In this document: positions 37,111 to 46,856 of the stretch, one piece after another
How positions within the stretch are numbered: the stretch's first letter is position 1
Layout: each line of letters opens with the position of its first letter
NCBI RefSeq assembly: GCF_026004055.1
Contig: NZ_BPIJ01000001.1
Coordinates: forward strand, 1,612,001-1,676,000
DNA: 64,000 nucleotides
Source: Meiothermus sp.
GTDB lineage: Bacteria > Deinococcota > Deinococci > Deinococcales > Thermaceae
Direction: 5' to 3'
The notes under the pieces: model-generated
What the model saw: only the letters and a program-made list of their open reading frames with translations
Databases searched by the model: none
Told to the model about the DNA's origin: nothing
Made by a program: the position numbers and the translations under genes

Positions 37111-38505
37111 TTACACCTCCCCCTCCTCCCACATCTGCCGGAAGCTCTTGGGGCTGGGCTTCAGGCCCGCCCGGCCTTCCGTCCAGGCTTTGAGCACCGG
37201 CACGAGGGTGTTGTCCAGGGCTTTTTCGGGCAACAGGCGCAGGGCCTTGGAGGCCAGGCGATAGGCCCAGGGCCGGGTCATGGCCAGGGCATAGCCCTTG
37301 ATGGCGGCGGCCTCTACTTTGGGGGTTAGGCCTTCCTCTACCGCCCGGTTGCGCCAGGTGAGCAGGAGCTTGGGGATGGGAATCCTCACCGGGCAGGCCT
37401 GGAAACAGGCCCCGCACAGCGAGGAAGCATAAGGGAGAGGTTTGGTTTCTTCTAAGCCCAAAAGCCCCGGCGACAGAATGGCCCCGATGGGGCCGCTATA
37501 CACATAGCCGTAGGCGTGGCCGCCGGTCTGGCGGTAGACCGGGCAGGCGTTCAGACAGGCCGCGCAGCGCAAGCAGCGCAGGCTCTCCCAGGCTTCGGGG
37601 TCGGCCAGCACGCTGCTACGTCCGTTATCCACAAAGACCACGTGGACTTCCTCGGGGCCGTCGGGCTCGCCCGGCTGTCTGGGGCCCTGGATTAGCGAAA
37701 CAAAGGTGCCCAGTCGCTGTCCGGTGGCGGCGCGGGCGGTGAGCGAGAGGAACACCGCCAGGTCGGTGAAGCGGGGCAGGAGTTTTTCGATGCCCACCAG
37801 CGCCACATGGATGCGCGGGGCCGAGGTGGAGAGCCGGATGTTTCCTTCGTTTTCGATCAAGGCCAGGGTGCCGGTCTCGGCCACTACAAAATTGCCCCCC
37901 GAGATACCCATATCGGCCTTCAGAAAACCTTCGCGCAGCAGCTTGCGGGCGACGGAGGCCAGATGCTCGGGGCTGGCTTCCAGGGGAGTCTGAAAGCGAT
38001 CGTGGAAGAGTTGGCGGATTTGCCCCAGGTTCAGGTGAATGGCCGGCCCCACGATGTGCGAGGGCGGCTGGTTTAGCAGCTGGATGATGTACTCGCCCAG
38101 GTCGGTCTCGAGTACCTCCACCCCCATCCCCTCGAGCATGGGATTAATGCCCAGCTCCTCCGAGACCATGGTCTTGGCCTTGACTACCTTTCTGACCCGG
38201 CCTGCGCGGGCAATCTCGGCCACAATGCGCCGCGCATCGTCGGCGTCCTCGGCCCAGTGCACCTGCACGCCGTTTTTCTGAAGACTGGCTTCGGCTTCCA
38301 GCAGGAGCCCACTCAGGTTCGAGAGCACATGGTTCTTGACCCCCTCGGCCCAGCGCCGCCAGGTTTCGATCTCCACCTCGGCATAGGCCTGCCGTCTTTT
38401 AAGGTCGAAGTTGAGGGTAGCCCCCGTGACCGACTCGCGCACGTGGGGCTCCTCGCGCAGCACTCGAGCGGCTTCCTGGGGGTACTGATTGGCGGTCACT
38501 TTCAT
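37111..38505 (-). CDS. lutB: iron-sulfur lactate utilisation protein LutB
   Basis: A LUD domain fills the first ~300 residues (VKAKTMVSEELGINPMLE, GISGGNFVVAETGTLALIENEGN), followed by two 4Fe-4S motifs (CLRCAACLNACPVYR and CGACFQACPVRIPI). This is the LutB/YkgF subunit of the LutABC L-lactate dehydrogenase complex. The ATG at 38505 has GCGAGGT upstream. It follows lutA by 55 bp on the same strand; lutC is not in the window. Confidence 0.9.
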   Translation of the reverse strand: MKVTANQYPQEAARVLREEPHVRESVTGATLNFDLKRRQAYAEVEIETWRRWAEGVKNHVLSNLSGLLLEAEASLQKNGVQVHWAEDADDARRIVAEIARAGRVRKVVKAKTMVSEELGINPMLEGMGVEVLETDLGEYIIQLLNQPPSHIVGPAIHLNLGQIRQLFHDRFQTPLEASPEHLASVARKLLREGFLKADMGISGGNFVVAETGTLALIENEGNIRLSTSAPRIHVALVGIEKLLPRFTDLAVFLSLTARAATGQRLGTFVSLIQGPRQPGEPDGPEEVHVVFVDNGRSSVLADPEAWESLRCLRCAACLNACPVYRQTGGHAYGYVYSGPIGAILSPGLLGLEETKPLPYASSLCGACFQACPVRIPIPKLLLTWRNRAVEEGLTPKVEAAAIKGYALAMTRPWAYRLASKALRLLPEKALDNTLVPVLKAWTEGRAGLKPSPKSFRQMWEEGEV

Positions 38506-38560
38506 GGATACCTCGCCGGGGTTTTGGGATACCTCACAACCTGAGTCCGAGCCATAACCT

Positions 38561-39286
38561 TCATTGCGTGGCCTCCCAGAGCACCGAGGCCAACGGCTTG
38601 ACGGGCAAGCCCAGGCCCCGGTTCTCGATGCGCCCGCTGAGGTGAAGCATGCAGCCGCCATCGGCGCTGGTCAGGAAGTCTATCTGGCCTTGGGGCAGGG
38701 TAGAAAGCTTGCGATCGGCCATGCTCAGGGCCACTTCAGGCAACTTGACCGAAAACAACCCGCCAAAGCCACAGCATTCCTCGGCAGCGGCCCAGTCCAC
38801 AATTTCGGCGCCGGCGTTGCGCAAAAGCGTGAGGGGTTCTTGTTTGATGCCCAGCTCGCGCAGAGCGTGGCAACCGTGGTGGTAGGCGATGCGCCGGCCC
38901 GATAGTCCTTGGCCCAAATGGGTGACCCCCAGCACCTTGACGATGAACTCCGCGAGCTCGTAGGTCTTGTGGCTCAGAGCTTCGGCCTTAGCAAACATGC
39001 GGGGCTGTTCGCGGTAGATCTCGGGGTAAAAAGCCCGCAGCATGGTGGTGCAGGAGCCCGAAGGCAACACCACATACGGGGCGTCCTCGAGTACGCCCAG
39101 GGTATGCTCGGCCACCTGGCGGGCCTCGGCCCAGTAGCCGGCGTTGTAGGCGGGCTGGCCGCAGCAGGTCTGGCCCTCGGGAAATGTCACCGTACAGCCC
39201 AGGCGGCGAAGCAGCTTGACCGTAGCCGCCCCCGCCTCGGCAAAGAACTGGTCGGTCAGGCAGGTGATAAAAAGGGCTACCTTCAT
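38561..39286 (-). CDS. lutA: (Fe-S)-binding lactate utilisation protein LutA
   Basis: A 241-residue protein with two cysteine-rich CCG domains: FPEGQTCCGQPAYNAGY at the N-terminus and HHGCHALRELGIKQEP with EECCGFGGLFSVK at the C-terminus. This is the LutA/YkgE subunit. The start MKVALFITCLTDQFF is typical. TATAAT on the minus strand ends 9 nt before the ATG, so the leader is very short. It forms a lutAB unit for L-lactate oxidation. Confidence 0.9.
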   Translation of the reverse strand: MKVALFITCLTDQFFAEAGAATVKLLRRLGCTVTFPEGQTCCGQPAYNAGYWAEARQVAEHTLGVLEDAPYVVLPSGSCTTMLRAFYPEIYREQPRMFAKAEALSHKTYELAEFIVKVLGVTHLGQGLSGRRIAYHHGCHALRELGIKQEPLTLLRNAGAEIVDWAAAEECCGFGGLFSVKLPEVALSMADRKLSTLPQGQIDFLTSADGGCMLHLSGRIENRGLGLPVKPLASVLWEATQ

Positions 39287-39390
39287 TTTGAGTGGATTAT
39301 ATCCAACCTTCGCCGATGGTGGATGGGCTGGGGTAGGCACGATTGTACGAACCCGGCGCTCTGGCCCTATGATGTGGACGGGAGGTTACC

Positions 39391-39729
39391 GTGCGGAACA
39401 AGATTGTCCTTTCCACCTCGAGCCACCTCGAGGGCTATCAGATCACCGAGTACCTGGACGTGGTGTTTGGTGAGGCCATCGTGGGGGCCAATATCTTCCG
39501 CGACCTGCTGGCCTCGGTGCGCGACATTGTGGGTGGGCGCAGTGGAGCCTACGAAGCCGAGCTGCGCAAGGCCCGCGAGATTGCCCTAGGGGAGCTCGAG
39601 CAGGCCGCAAGGGCCCGCGGTGCCGACGCGGTCATCGGGATTGACGTGGACTACGAGACCGTGGGCCAGGGCAACATGCTCATGGTGACCGCTTCGGGGA
39701 CGGCGGTAAAAGCCAGCAAACAATACTGA
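39391..39729 (+). CDS. YbjQ-family (UPF0145/DUF74) heavy-metal-binding-like protein
   Basis: A 112-residue protein with [48 protein letters not shown] and, later, [18 protein letters not shown], the full YbjQ pattern; members assemble as pentamers and have no firm biochemical role. The GTG start at 39391 has GGGAGGT upstream. TATGAT at 39369-39374 may be its -10 box. Confidence 0.88.
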   Translation: MRNKIVLSTSSHLEGYQITEYLDVVFGEAIVGANIFRDLLASVRDIVGGRSGAYEAELRKAREIALGELEQAARARGADAVIGIDVDYETVGQGNMLMVTASGTAVKASKQY

Positions 39730-39741
39730 CGCCGGCGGTGT

Positions 39742-39963
39742 TACAGCGCTCTTCCCCGACGTTGTCGCCCACGAAAACGAGAATGGACAAGCAGACGTGC
39801 CTCACCGAGGTGAGGCACGCTTGTCTGCGTTGCGTCTGGGCCAGGTTAGCCACGTTGTGGCTAACCTGGCAGACGCATGTTACGCACTGGGGCGTGGGCC
39901 ACGGGTGCTTGGGTTTCGAGTTTCCCGGCGGCTACTGTTCTGTCCAGAAAAAAAGATTCTTAG
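39742..39963 (-). repeat. repeat family C, copy C2
   Basis: Inverse-orientation copy of C1: it begins TACAGCGCTCTTC and ends CAGAAAAAAAGATTCTTAG. It contains two strong stem-loops: a perfect GGTTAGCCAC...GTGGCTAACC hairpin around 39843-39865, and GTGCCTCACC/GGTGAGGCAC around 39800-39820. Its final TTAG serves as the direct repeat of element B3. Confidence 0.85.
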
Positions 39964-40301
39964 TGCTCTGGTAACAAAATACGCAGTATGGGGTTTAGCC
40001 TTCAAAACGCGCCGTGTCTCGTAAACCTGGGCCTTCGGTGCCTTGCCTGTACGGTCATGCAAAAAGCACCCCACCCCGCTTCGCCCCTTCCCTCCCCTAC
40101 TGCGTAGGGGAGGCCAGGTGGGGTGGCTGACCTGGCCCTTCACGCAGCGGATTGGGGGCCTTGCCTAATACCCTCCTCCACCCTCCCTACGCGGTAGGGA
40201 GGGCGTTTTTAGGCCATCTCGGGGGCCGAAGTGGGATGGAATCTCTACATCGATGTATTCAGTGTGCGGTACAAAACTTCGGAAATTTAGTTACCAGACC
40301 A
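39964..40301 (+). mobile_element. 338-bp MITE-like element, family B, copy B3
   Basis: Ends TGCTCTGGTAAC and GTTACCAGACCA, flanked by TTAG on both sides. Interior as in B1. The 38 bp after it (TTAGTCCCC.ATGGCTC.., ending GTGAAGAGCGCTCTA) recur after B4, so B3 and B4 share their right neighbour. Confidence 0.9.
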
Positions 40302-40337
40302 TTAGTCCCCCATGGCTCAATATTTGTGAAGAGCGCT

Positions 40338-41420
40338 CTAAAGCAAGGCAGATTGATAAACTTCCGGCGGGCCCGAGAGCTCTTGAAAGGCCCGGCATAC
40401 TTTTTGGCTGTGGGTAGCAACAAACAAAAACTCCCGATTCTCTGTATGTGAAATTTGCCCAACTTTTTCGCCTTTAGGGTTGTAGATGCCAATTCGAGCC
40501 CCCACATAGCGTTGGTGGGGGCGGGTTAGCCGCACCACATATCCCCAGTCTTTCAGCATGGCCTCTATTTCCTCCGCCGCGAAAAATCCTTCATTACTAA
40601 AAGAAACCACCACGTGATTGGCGTTGATCCGAGACAAAACCGTTCGCATGGCTTCTTTGGCCTCGCGCTTTGAGTTGAAGGGGCTTTTTCGCTCCTGAAC
40701 GTCCACTCGTTTTTGGGCCACGCCGTATGTTTGTGGGTTGTCCCAGCGAACCAGGGTTTCCCACACGTGATAGTTTCCCAGGTAGGAATGCTGATTATAG
40801 GGGGGGTCAAGATAAAAAATATCGGCCTCGAGCTGCCCAGCCATATCCAGTGCGTCGCCTTGAAAGGCTTTTCCTGTTCCCGGAAGAAGGGGAGGGTACT
40901 CGAGGCGCAAATCGTTGTAGGCCCTGGGGGCCCAGTCCTTCAGGTAGGCCATCTGTATACCCGTAGTTGAATCCACTTTATCGGCAGCCAGTATCAAACT
41001 GGTCAGCAGGATTGCTTTGAGCAAGGGGTCACTCGAGTACACCGATTCGATTAGCTCACGTATGGCCTCTATCTTTGCTCCGTTCTTGGGCTGAAAATAC
41101 CGCGCATCGATGCAGTTGGCTTTTGTGAACCAACCTTCTACCGGAGCAACCCGCATAAGCTCTGCAAGGATTTTTTCTACTCTGTCTCGAGTGTATTCAC
41201 GTGCATCAGCTTCAACTAGGGTTTGAGCCAGCACAAAAGCATAGGCGTTTATGTCATTGGCCACTACGTCAAAGCCTTTGGCTTTCAAGGCATGGCCGAC
41301 ACGTGAACTACCTGAAAATAAATCCACTACACGATTGGCTTTTTTTAGCTTGCTGATTTTTTCGATGATTTCAACAATCCAAGGTAATAAAGCCCGTTTT
41401 GAACCAATGTACTTGATCAT
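40338..41420 (-). CDS. orphan DNA adenine methyltransferase (D12/Dam-like class)
   Basis: The protein opens MIKYIGSKRALLPWIVEII, has the AdoMet motif VDLFSGSSRVGHALKAKG and the catalytic motif FYLDPPYNQHSYLGNYHVWETLV, in the D12 class order. It should transfer a methyl group to N6 of adenine. There is no adjacent endonuclease, so it is either an orphan methylase or the remnant of an R-M system. GGAGGGCGA precedes the ATG. GC content is visibly lower than in neighbours, suggesting transfer. Its TAG stop lies in the CTAA at the end of a repeat fragment. Confidence 0.87.
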   Translation of the reverse strand: MIKYIGSKRALLPWIVEIIEKISKLKKANRVVDLFSGSSRVGHALKAKGFDVVANDINAYAFVLAQTLVEADAREYTRDRVEKILAELMRVAPVEGWFTKANCIDARYFQPKNGAKIEAIRELIESVYSSDPLLKAILLTSLILAADKVDSTTGIQMAYLKDWAPRAYNDLRLEYPPLLPGTGKAFQGDALDMAGQLEADIFYLDPPYNQHSYLGNYHVWETLVRWDNPQTYGVAQKRVDVQERKSPFNSKREAKEAMRTVLSRINANHVVVSFSNEGFFAAEEIEAMLKDWGYVVRLTRPHQRYVGARIGIYNPKGEKVGQISHTENREFLFVATHSQKVCRAFQELSGPPEVYQSALL

Positions 41421-41512
41421 TCGCCCTCCAATCAGGCTTGCCGATGTTCTAATAATCTAATGGAGAGCGGTTTCTACGGATACCCGGCGCAGCAATCGAG
41501 CGTTAGGAAGGG

Positions 41513-41566
41513 GTATACCTTAGAAACCTCTGGGTTTTTGGTTTTGAAGAGCATCTTTTGGCTACC
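41513..41566 (-). repeat. repeat family D, copy D3 (diverged half copy)
   Basis: Read on the minus strand it gives CAAAAGATGCTCTTCAAAACC..AAAACCCAGAGG, aligning with the left half of D1, and ends AAGGTAT. The rest of 41421-41598 shows no other feature. Confidence 0.55.
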
Positions 41567-41598
41567 ATCACGTGACACCGGAATGGAATACAGAAGAA

Positions 41599-41623
41599 CA
41601 AAAAAGCGCCCCGAAGGGCGCTA
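41599..41623 (-). terminator. rho-independent terminator of the 16S rRNA unit
   Basis: On the minus strand AGCGCCC, loop TTCG, GGGCGCT and then TTTTTTG. It lies about 90 nt beyond the mature 16S 3' end, so no 23S or 5S gene can be part of this transcript. Confidence 0.88.
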
Positions 41624-41629
41624 TCTTGA

Positions 41630-41645
41630 ACAAAGAAAGATCAGC
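41630..41645 (-). other. 3' arm of the pre-16S processing stem
   Basis: Sixteen bases here are the exact complement of 43296-43311 in the 16S leader, and pairing continues beyond a one-base bulge (CTTGA/TCAAG) to about 21 bp. Flanking stems like this are cut by RNase III during 16S maturation. Confidence 0.8.
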
Positions 41646-41706
41646 CGAGCTTGCTTGCAGTGCCGAAAGGCAGCGCAAGTTGACGCAGACACGCTGCGTA
41701 AATGCT

Positions 41707-43203
<1,497 letters not shown>

Positions 43204-43295
43204 ATTCACCGCGAGCGATGAATCTGAGTAGACCCGTATCAAAGGTCTTTCTCGTTTAGAACGTCCGAGAAAACGACGTTTAGTTCGTGTTTTCT

Positions 43296-43311
43296 GCTGA
43301 TCTTTCTTTGT
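43296..43311 (-). other. 5' arm of the pre-16S processing stem
   Basis: Located in the 16S leader about 93 nt before the mature 5' end; pairs perfectly with 41630-41645. The leader from the predicted transcription start to mature 16S is about 138 nt and holds no tRNA or reading frame. Confidence 0.8.
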
Positions 43312-43347
43312 CAAGGTGCTTGGCTACCTCGCGGCAGCGCAACGAGA

Positions 43348-43376
43348 AGTGTACCGACTACCTCCAAACCTGTCAA
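43348..43376 (-). promoter_or_regulatory. 16S rRNA promoter
   Basis: On the minus strand TTGACA (43371-43376), a 17-bp spacer and TACACT (43348-43353). The TGA stop codon of the upstream site-2 protease gene (43373-43375) is inside the -35 hexamer. Confidence 0.85.
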
Positions 43377-44512
43377 GCCCTGTCCGGCGAAGCAGTGGAA
43401 TGCTGGCTCAAACTCATCTGTGCGGCCCGGAGTTGCAGGGCCCGCAGCAGATCGGTTTTGCTCAGGATGCCCACCAGGTTGCCCTCGGTATCGGTGATGA
43501 GCAGCCTCGAGAACCCCTCCTGGGCCATGCGCTGCAAAGCCTCGAGGGCCTCGGTGGTTTCGTTTACCTGCAATGGGGGGCGCATGCGCTCGAGCACCCG
43601 TGTCTGCGGTGAGGCCCCTTGCAGGTCTTCCAGACTTATGAGGCCCAAGAGCCGCCCCTCTTCCACCACCGGGTAGCCCACGTGCCGTTCCTGCAGCATT
43701 TTTTCCAGGAGCTCGGCCACGCTTAGGCTGGGGGGCACGGTACTGACTGCTCGGGTCATCAGGTCGCGCACCCGAAGGCCCTCCAGGGTGCGGCTCAGCA
43801 CGGCTTGTTCGGCCTCGGCGCTGGCGGCCATGAAGACGAAGAAGGCAATCAGGAGCATGAAGAGGTTGCCTATGAGCAAGCCCAGCAGGCCCAGGCCAAA
43901 GGCCAGCACTTTGCTGGTGGCCACGGCGGTGCGGGTAGCGACGAGGTAGGGCTGGTAAAGCGCCAGCAGGCTGCGCAGGATGCGTCCGCCATCGAGTGGC
44001 AGGGCCGGGAGCAAATTAAAAAGTGCCAGACTTAGGTTGATGAGGGCCAGATAGCCCAGCAAAAACTGCGCTTCGGCAGCGGCGGCGGGTACGAGTCCGC
44101 GCAGCAGACCAAACAGCCCCGAGAGCAGCACGCTCACGATGGGGCCGGCGATGGCAATCACGGCCTCGGCGCCGCGGGCGCGGGGGATTTGCTCGAGCTG
44201 CGCCACCCCACCCAACAGCCACAGGGTAATTTCGCGGGTCTGTACCCCGTAGGCCCGTGCCGTGAGGGCATGACCAAGCTCGTGGATGAGCACACTAAGG
44301 AAAAGTCCCAAGGCCGCCAGCAAGCCCAGCAGGTAGGGGGTGGGGCCTTGCAACAGTTCTGGCGGCGCACTAATTTGCAGTAGCCGCAAATAGACCGGAA
44401 GCTGGCTGCCGATCAGGAAGGCAAATAAAGGCAGCACGACCAGAAAGCTCAGGTCGAGCGAGACCGGGATGCCCAGGAGCCGAAAGGGAAGCCTTATAGC
44501 GCGGGAGAACAT
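43373..44512 (-). CDS. site-2 protease (M50 family) with two CBS domains
   Basis: A polytopic membrane protein with the zinc motif HELGH in LFLSVLIHELGHALTARAYGV and the second site NLLPALPLDGGRILRSL, both hallmarks of intramembrane S2P metalloproteases. The C-terminal ~120 residues form two CBS domains (VRDLMTRAVSTVPPSLSV..., RLLITDTEGNLVGILSKTDLL) that usually sense adenine nucleotides. The ATG at 44512 follows TAGCAT by 7 nt with no Shine-Dalgarno sequence. The substrate is unknown; anti-sigma factors are common targets. Its stop codon is within the 16S promoter. Confidence 0.92.
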   Translation of the reverse strand: MFSRAIRLPFRLLGIPVSLDLSFLVVLPLFAFLIGSQLPVYLRLLQISAPPELLQGPTPYLLGLLAALGLFLSVLIHELGHALTARAYGVQTREITLWLLGGVAQLEQIPRARGAEAVIAIAGPIVSVLLSGLFGLLRGLVPAAAAEAQFLLGYLALINLSLALFNLLPALPLDGGRILRSLLALYQPYLVATRTAVATSKVLAFGLGLLGLLIGNLFMLLIAFFVFMAASAEAEQAVLSRTLEGLRVRDLMTRAVSTVPPSLSVAELLEKMLQERHVGYPVVEEGRLLGLISLEDLQGASPQTRVLERMRPPLQVNETTEALEALQRMAQEGFSRLLITDTEGNLVGILSKTDLLRALQLRAAQMSLSQHSTASPDRA

Positions 44513-44619
44513 TCCCCCTATGCTACACTCTGAGCTAAAAAGTCTGTGTGAGACCGTTTCTGGACTGCTGAGCAACCCCCTCTCATGTGTGGAATGGCCC
44601 CATCTTCTACCCTGAGACC

Positions 44620-45957
44620 ATGATCGATGCGCTGGTGGTGGGGGCCGGGTTTGCCGGGATGGTAGCGGCTCGGGAGTTGCTGCGCCGGGGCTACCGGGTG
44701 GGGGTGCTCGAGGCCCGCGACCGGGTGGGGGGCCGGGTTATGGCCGGTCGGGTGGGCGGGGTGTCCGTGGACTTTGGGGGCACCTGGCGAGGCCCCACCC
44801 AGACCGCCCTGGACGCCCTGGCGGCCGAGTTTGGGGTGGGGCGAATTCCCCAGTACGCTACCGGGCGACGGGTGCTGGAAATAGAGGGGCAACGTAAAAC
44901 CTACCGCGGGCTGGTGCCGCCCATTGGCCTGCGGGCGGCCTGGGAGACGGGCAAAGCCATGGCCCACCTCAACAAAATGGCCCGGCAACTGTCCCCCGAA
45001 GCCCCCTGGCAAGCCCCGGAGGCCGCCCTCTGGGATACTCAAACCGTGGCGGACTGGCAGGCCAGGGTCTCGTCGAAGGCAGCCCGGCGGGTGTTTGATG
45101 TGGCCACCCGGGCTATTTTGTGCGCCGAACCCCAGGAGATTTCGCTCTTATATTTTCTCGCCTACATTCGGGCCGCGGGTTCGCTAGAGAGCCTGGCCGA
45201 GGTTAAGAACGGGGCCCAGCAAGACCGCCTCGAGGGGGGGATGCACGGGCTGGCGCAAAAACTGGCGGAGAGCCTGGGGGCAAGCCTGGTGCTTTCTACC
45301 CCGGTCAAGGCCGTGGTGCAGCAAGCCGATTCGGTCACGGTGTTTGCCGAGAAAGGGCAGTGGCAGGCCCGGCGGGTGATCGTGGCGGTGCCGCCTTTGT
45401 TGGCCGCCCAGATTGCCTTTAGTCCGGCCTTGCCAGAGCGGCGCCAAAAGCTCCAGGCCTCGATGCCGATGGGCTCGGTGATCAAGTGCTTTGCCACCTA
45501 CGAAAGACCCTTCTGGCGTGAGCAGGGGCTTTCCGGCGAGGCCATCAGCGATACGGCAGTGGTGAGCCCGGTGTTTGACCTGAGCCCGCCAGATGGCAGC
45601 CTGGGCATTCTGGTGGGTTTCATAGATGGGGCTATGGCCCGGGTGTGGAGCGCAAAAACGCTCGAGGAGCGCCGAGCCGAGTTTGTGCGTTGCATGGTTC
45701 GCTTCTTCGGGCCCGAAGCCGCTCATGCCCTGGATTATGCCGACCACGACTGGACAAAAGAGCCCTGGAGTCGGGGCTGCTACGAGGGCTATATGCCGCC
45801 CCTGGTAATGACCCGCTACGGTAAGGCCCTGCGCGAGCCGGTAGGCCGGATTCACTGGGCCGGAACCGAGACCGCAACGGTCTGGACAGGGTATGTGGAG
45901 GGGGCCATTCGCTCGGGGCAGCGGGCGGCGCAGGAGGTAGCCGCTACACTGAGCTAA
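44620..45957 (+). CDS. flavin-containing monoamine oxidase-family protein
   Basis: The Rossmann motif VVGAGFAGMVAARELLRRG, then VLEARDRVGGRVMAG and VDFGGTWRGPTQ, plus the C-terminal GRIHWAGTETATVWTGYVEGAIRSGQRAA, place it in the amine oxidase family. It should oxidise an amine with FAD and O2, releasing H2O2. No signal peptide. The ATG follows TACCCT by 6 nt (leaderless pattern). Its TAA stop overlaps the rsmI ATG by one base. The substrate is not predictable. Confidence 0.88.
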   Translation: MIDALVVGAGFAGMVAARELLRRGYRVGVLEARDRVGGRVMAGRVGGVSVDFGGTWRGPTQTALDALAAEFGVGRIPQYATGRRVLEIEGQRKTYRGLVPPIGLRAAWETGKAMAHLNKMARQLSPEAPWQAPEAALWDTQTVADWQARVSSKAARRVFDVATRAILCAEPQEISLLYFLAYIRAAGSLESLAEVKNGAQQDRLEGGMHGLAQKLAESLGASLVLSTPVKAVVQQADSVTVFAEKGQWQARRVIVAVPPLLAAQIAFSPALPERRQKLQASMPMGSVIKCFATYERPFWREQGLSGEAISDTAVVSPVFDLSPPDGSLGILVGFIDGAMARVWSAKTLEERRAEFVRCMVRFFGPEAAHALDYADHDWTKEPWSRGCYEGYMPPLVMTRYGKALREPVGRIHWAGTETATVWTGYVEGAIRSGQRAAQEVAATLS

Positions 45958-46778
45958 TGCGGTTGATTTTGGTACCCACACCTATTGGCAATCTCGAGGA
46001 CATCACCCTGCGAGCCCTGCGGGTGCTCAAGGAGGCCGAGGTGGTGGCCTGCGAGGACACCCGGCGCACCGGCATTTTGCTCAAGCACTTTGGTATTTCC
46101 AAGCCCATGGTACGGCTCGATCAGCACACCGTGGGCAATGCTAAGCGGCTGTTGGAGGGCTACGAACGGGTCGCCTACGTGACCGACGCCGGCACACCGG
46201 GCATCTCCGATCCCGGCGCCGAGCTGGTGGCCCTGGCTCTAAAGGAAGGCTGGCAGGTGGAGGTGCTTCCCGGCCCCACGGCCTTAGTGCCGGCGCTGGT
46301 AGCCTCGGGCCTACCCACGGCCCGTTTTGCCTTCGAGGGATTCTTGCCCCAAAAGCGCGCGGAGCGCAGGGAACGGCTGGAACAAGTGGCGGTGGGCCGC
46401 ACGGTGGTGCTCTACGAAGCACCCCACCGCCTGCGCGAAACCCTGCAAGACCTACTCCAGATGTACGGCCCCGAACATCCGGTAGCCATTGCCCGCGAGA
46501 TTTCCAAGCTACACGAGGAAGTCTGGCGGGGCCGCCTGGGCGATGCGCTGGAACACTTCAAAGAGCCCCGAGGCGAGTTTGTGCTGGTGTTGGGGCCAAA
46601 GACACTTCAAGCCCAAGACCCAAGGCCCAAAGCCGAAGATTTGCTGACACAGTTCAAGGGGCAAGGGCTGAAGGGTAAGGAGCTGGTCAAAGCCCTGACC
46701 GAAGCGGGGGTTCCCCGCAACCAGGCCTATGAGCTGGCCCACAAACCGGATGCGCCGGAAAAGCCATCGGGCGGGTAG
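45957..46778 (+). CDS. rsmI: 16S rRNA 2'-O-ribose C1402 methyltransferase RsmI
   Basis: Tetrapyrrole methylase fold with the RsmI motifs VPTPIGNLEDITLRALRVLKEA at the start, CEDTRRTGILLKHF, YVTDAGTPGISDPGAELV and LPGPTALVPALVASGLP, then GFLPQK. It methylates C1402 of 16S rRNA in the decoding centre. TACACT at 45945-45950 ends 6 nt before the ATG, inside the amine oxidase gene, so the gene may have its own leaderless promoter as well as read-through. A 16S rRNA gene lies 2.7 kb away by coincidence. Confidence 0.93.
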   Translation: MRLILVPTPIGNLEDITLRALRVLKEAEVVACEDTRRTGILLKHFGISKPMVRLDQHTVGNAKRLLEGYERVAYVTDAGTPGISDPGAELVALALKEGWQVEVLPGPTALVPALVASGLPTARFAFEGFLPQKRAERRERLEQVAVGRTVVLYEAPHRLRETLQDLLQMYGPEHPVAIAREISKLHEEVWRGRLGDALEHFKEPRGEFVLVLGPKTLQAQDPRPKAEDLLTQFKGQGLKGKELVKALTEAGVPRNQAYELAHKPDAPEKPSGG

Positions 46779-46812
46779 TGCTGCCGGATTCAACTGTACC
46801 CTCGCGCCTCTT

Positions 46813-46850
46813 GCCAGTACGGGCCACCGTGTGGGCCCTTTTGCCGAAAA
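46813..46850 (-). repeat. repeat family E, copy E4 (fragment)
   Basis: Read on the minus strand: CGGCAAAAGGGCCCACACGG.GGCCCGTACTGGCA, matching the AAAAGGGCCCACGCGGTGGC core of E1. Only the core is retained. Confidence 0.45.
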
Positions 46851-46856
46851 ACACGA

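Noticed and set aside
40338-41420. D12 methylase as half of a complete R-M system
   Set aside because: No endonuclease-like frame lies within several kilobases; neighbours are repeats and the 16S rRNA unit.
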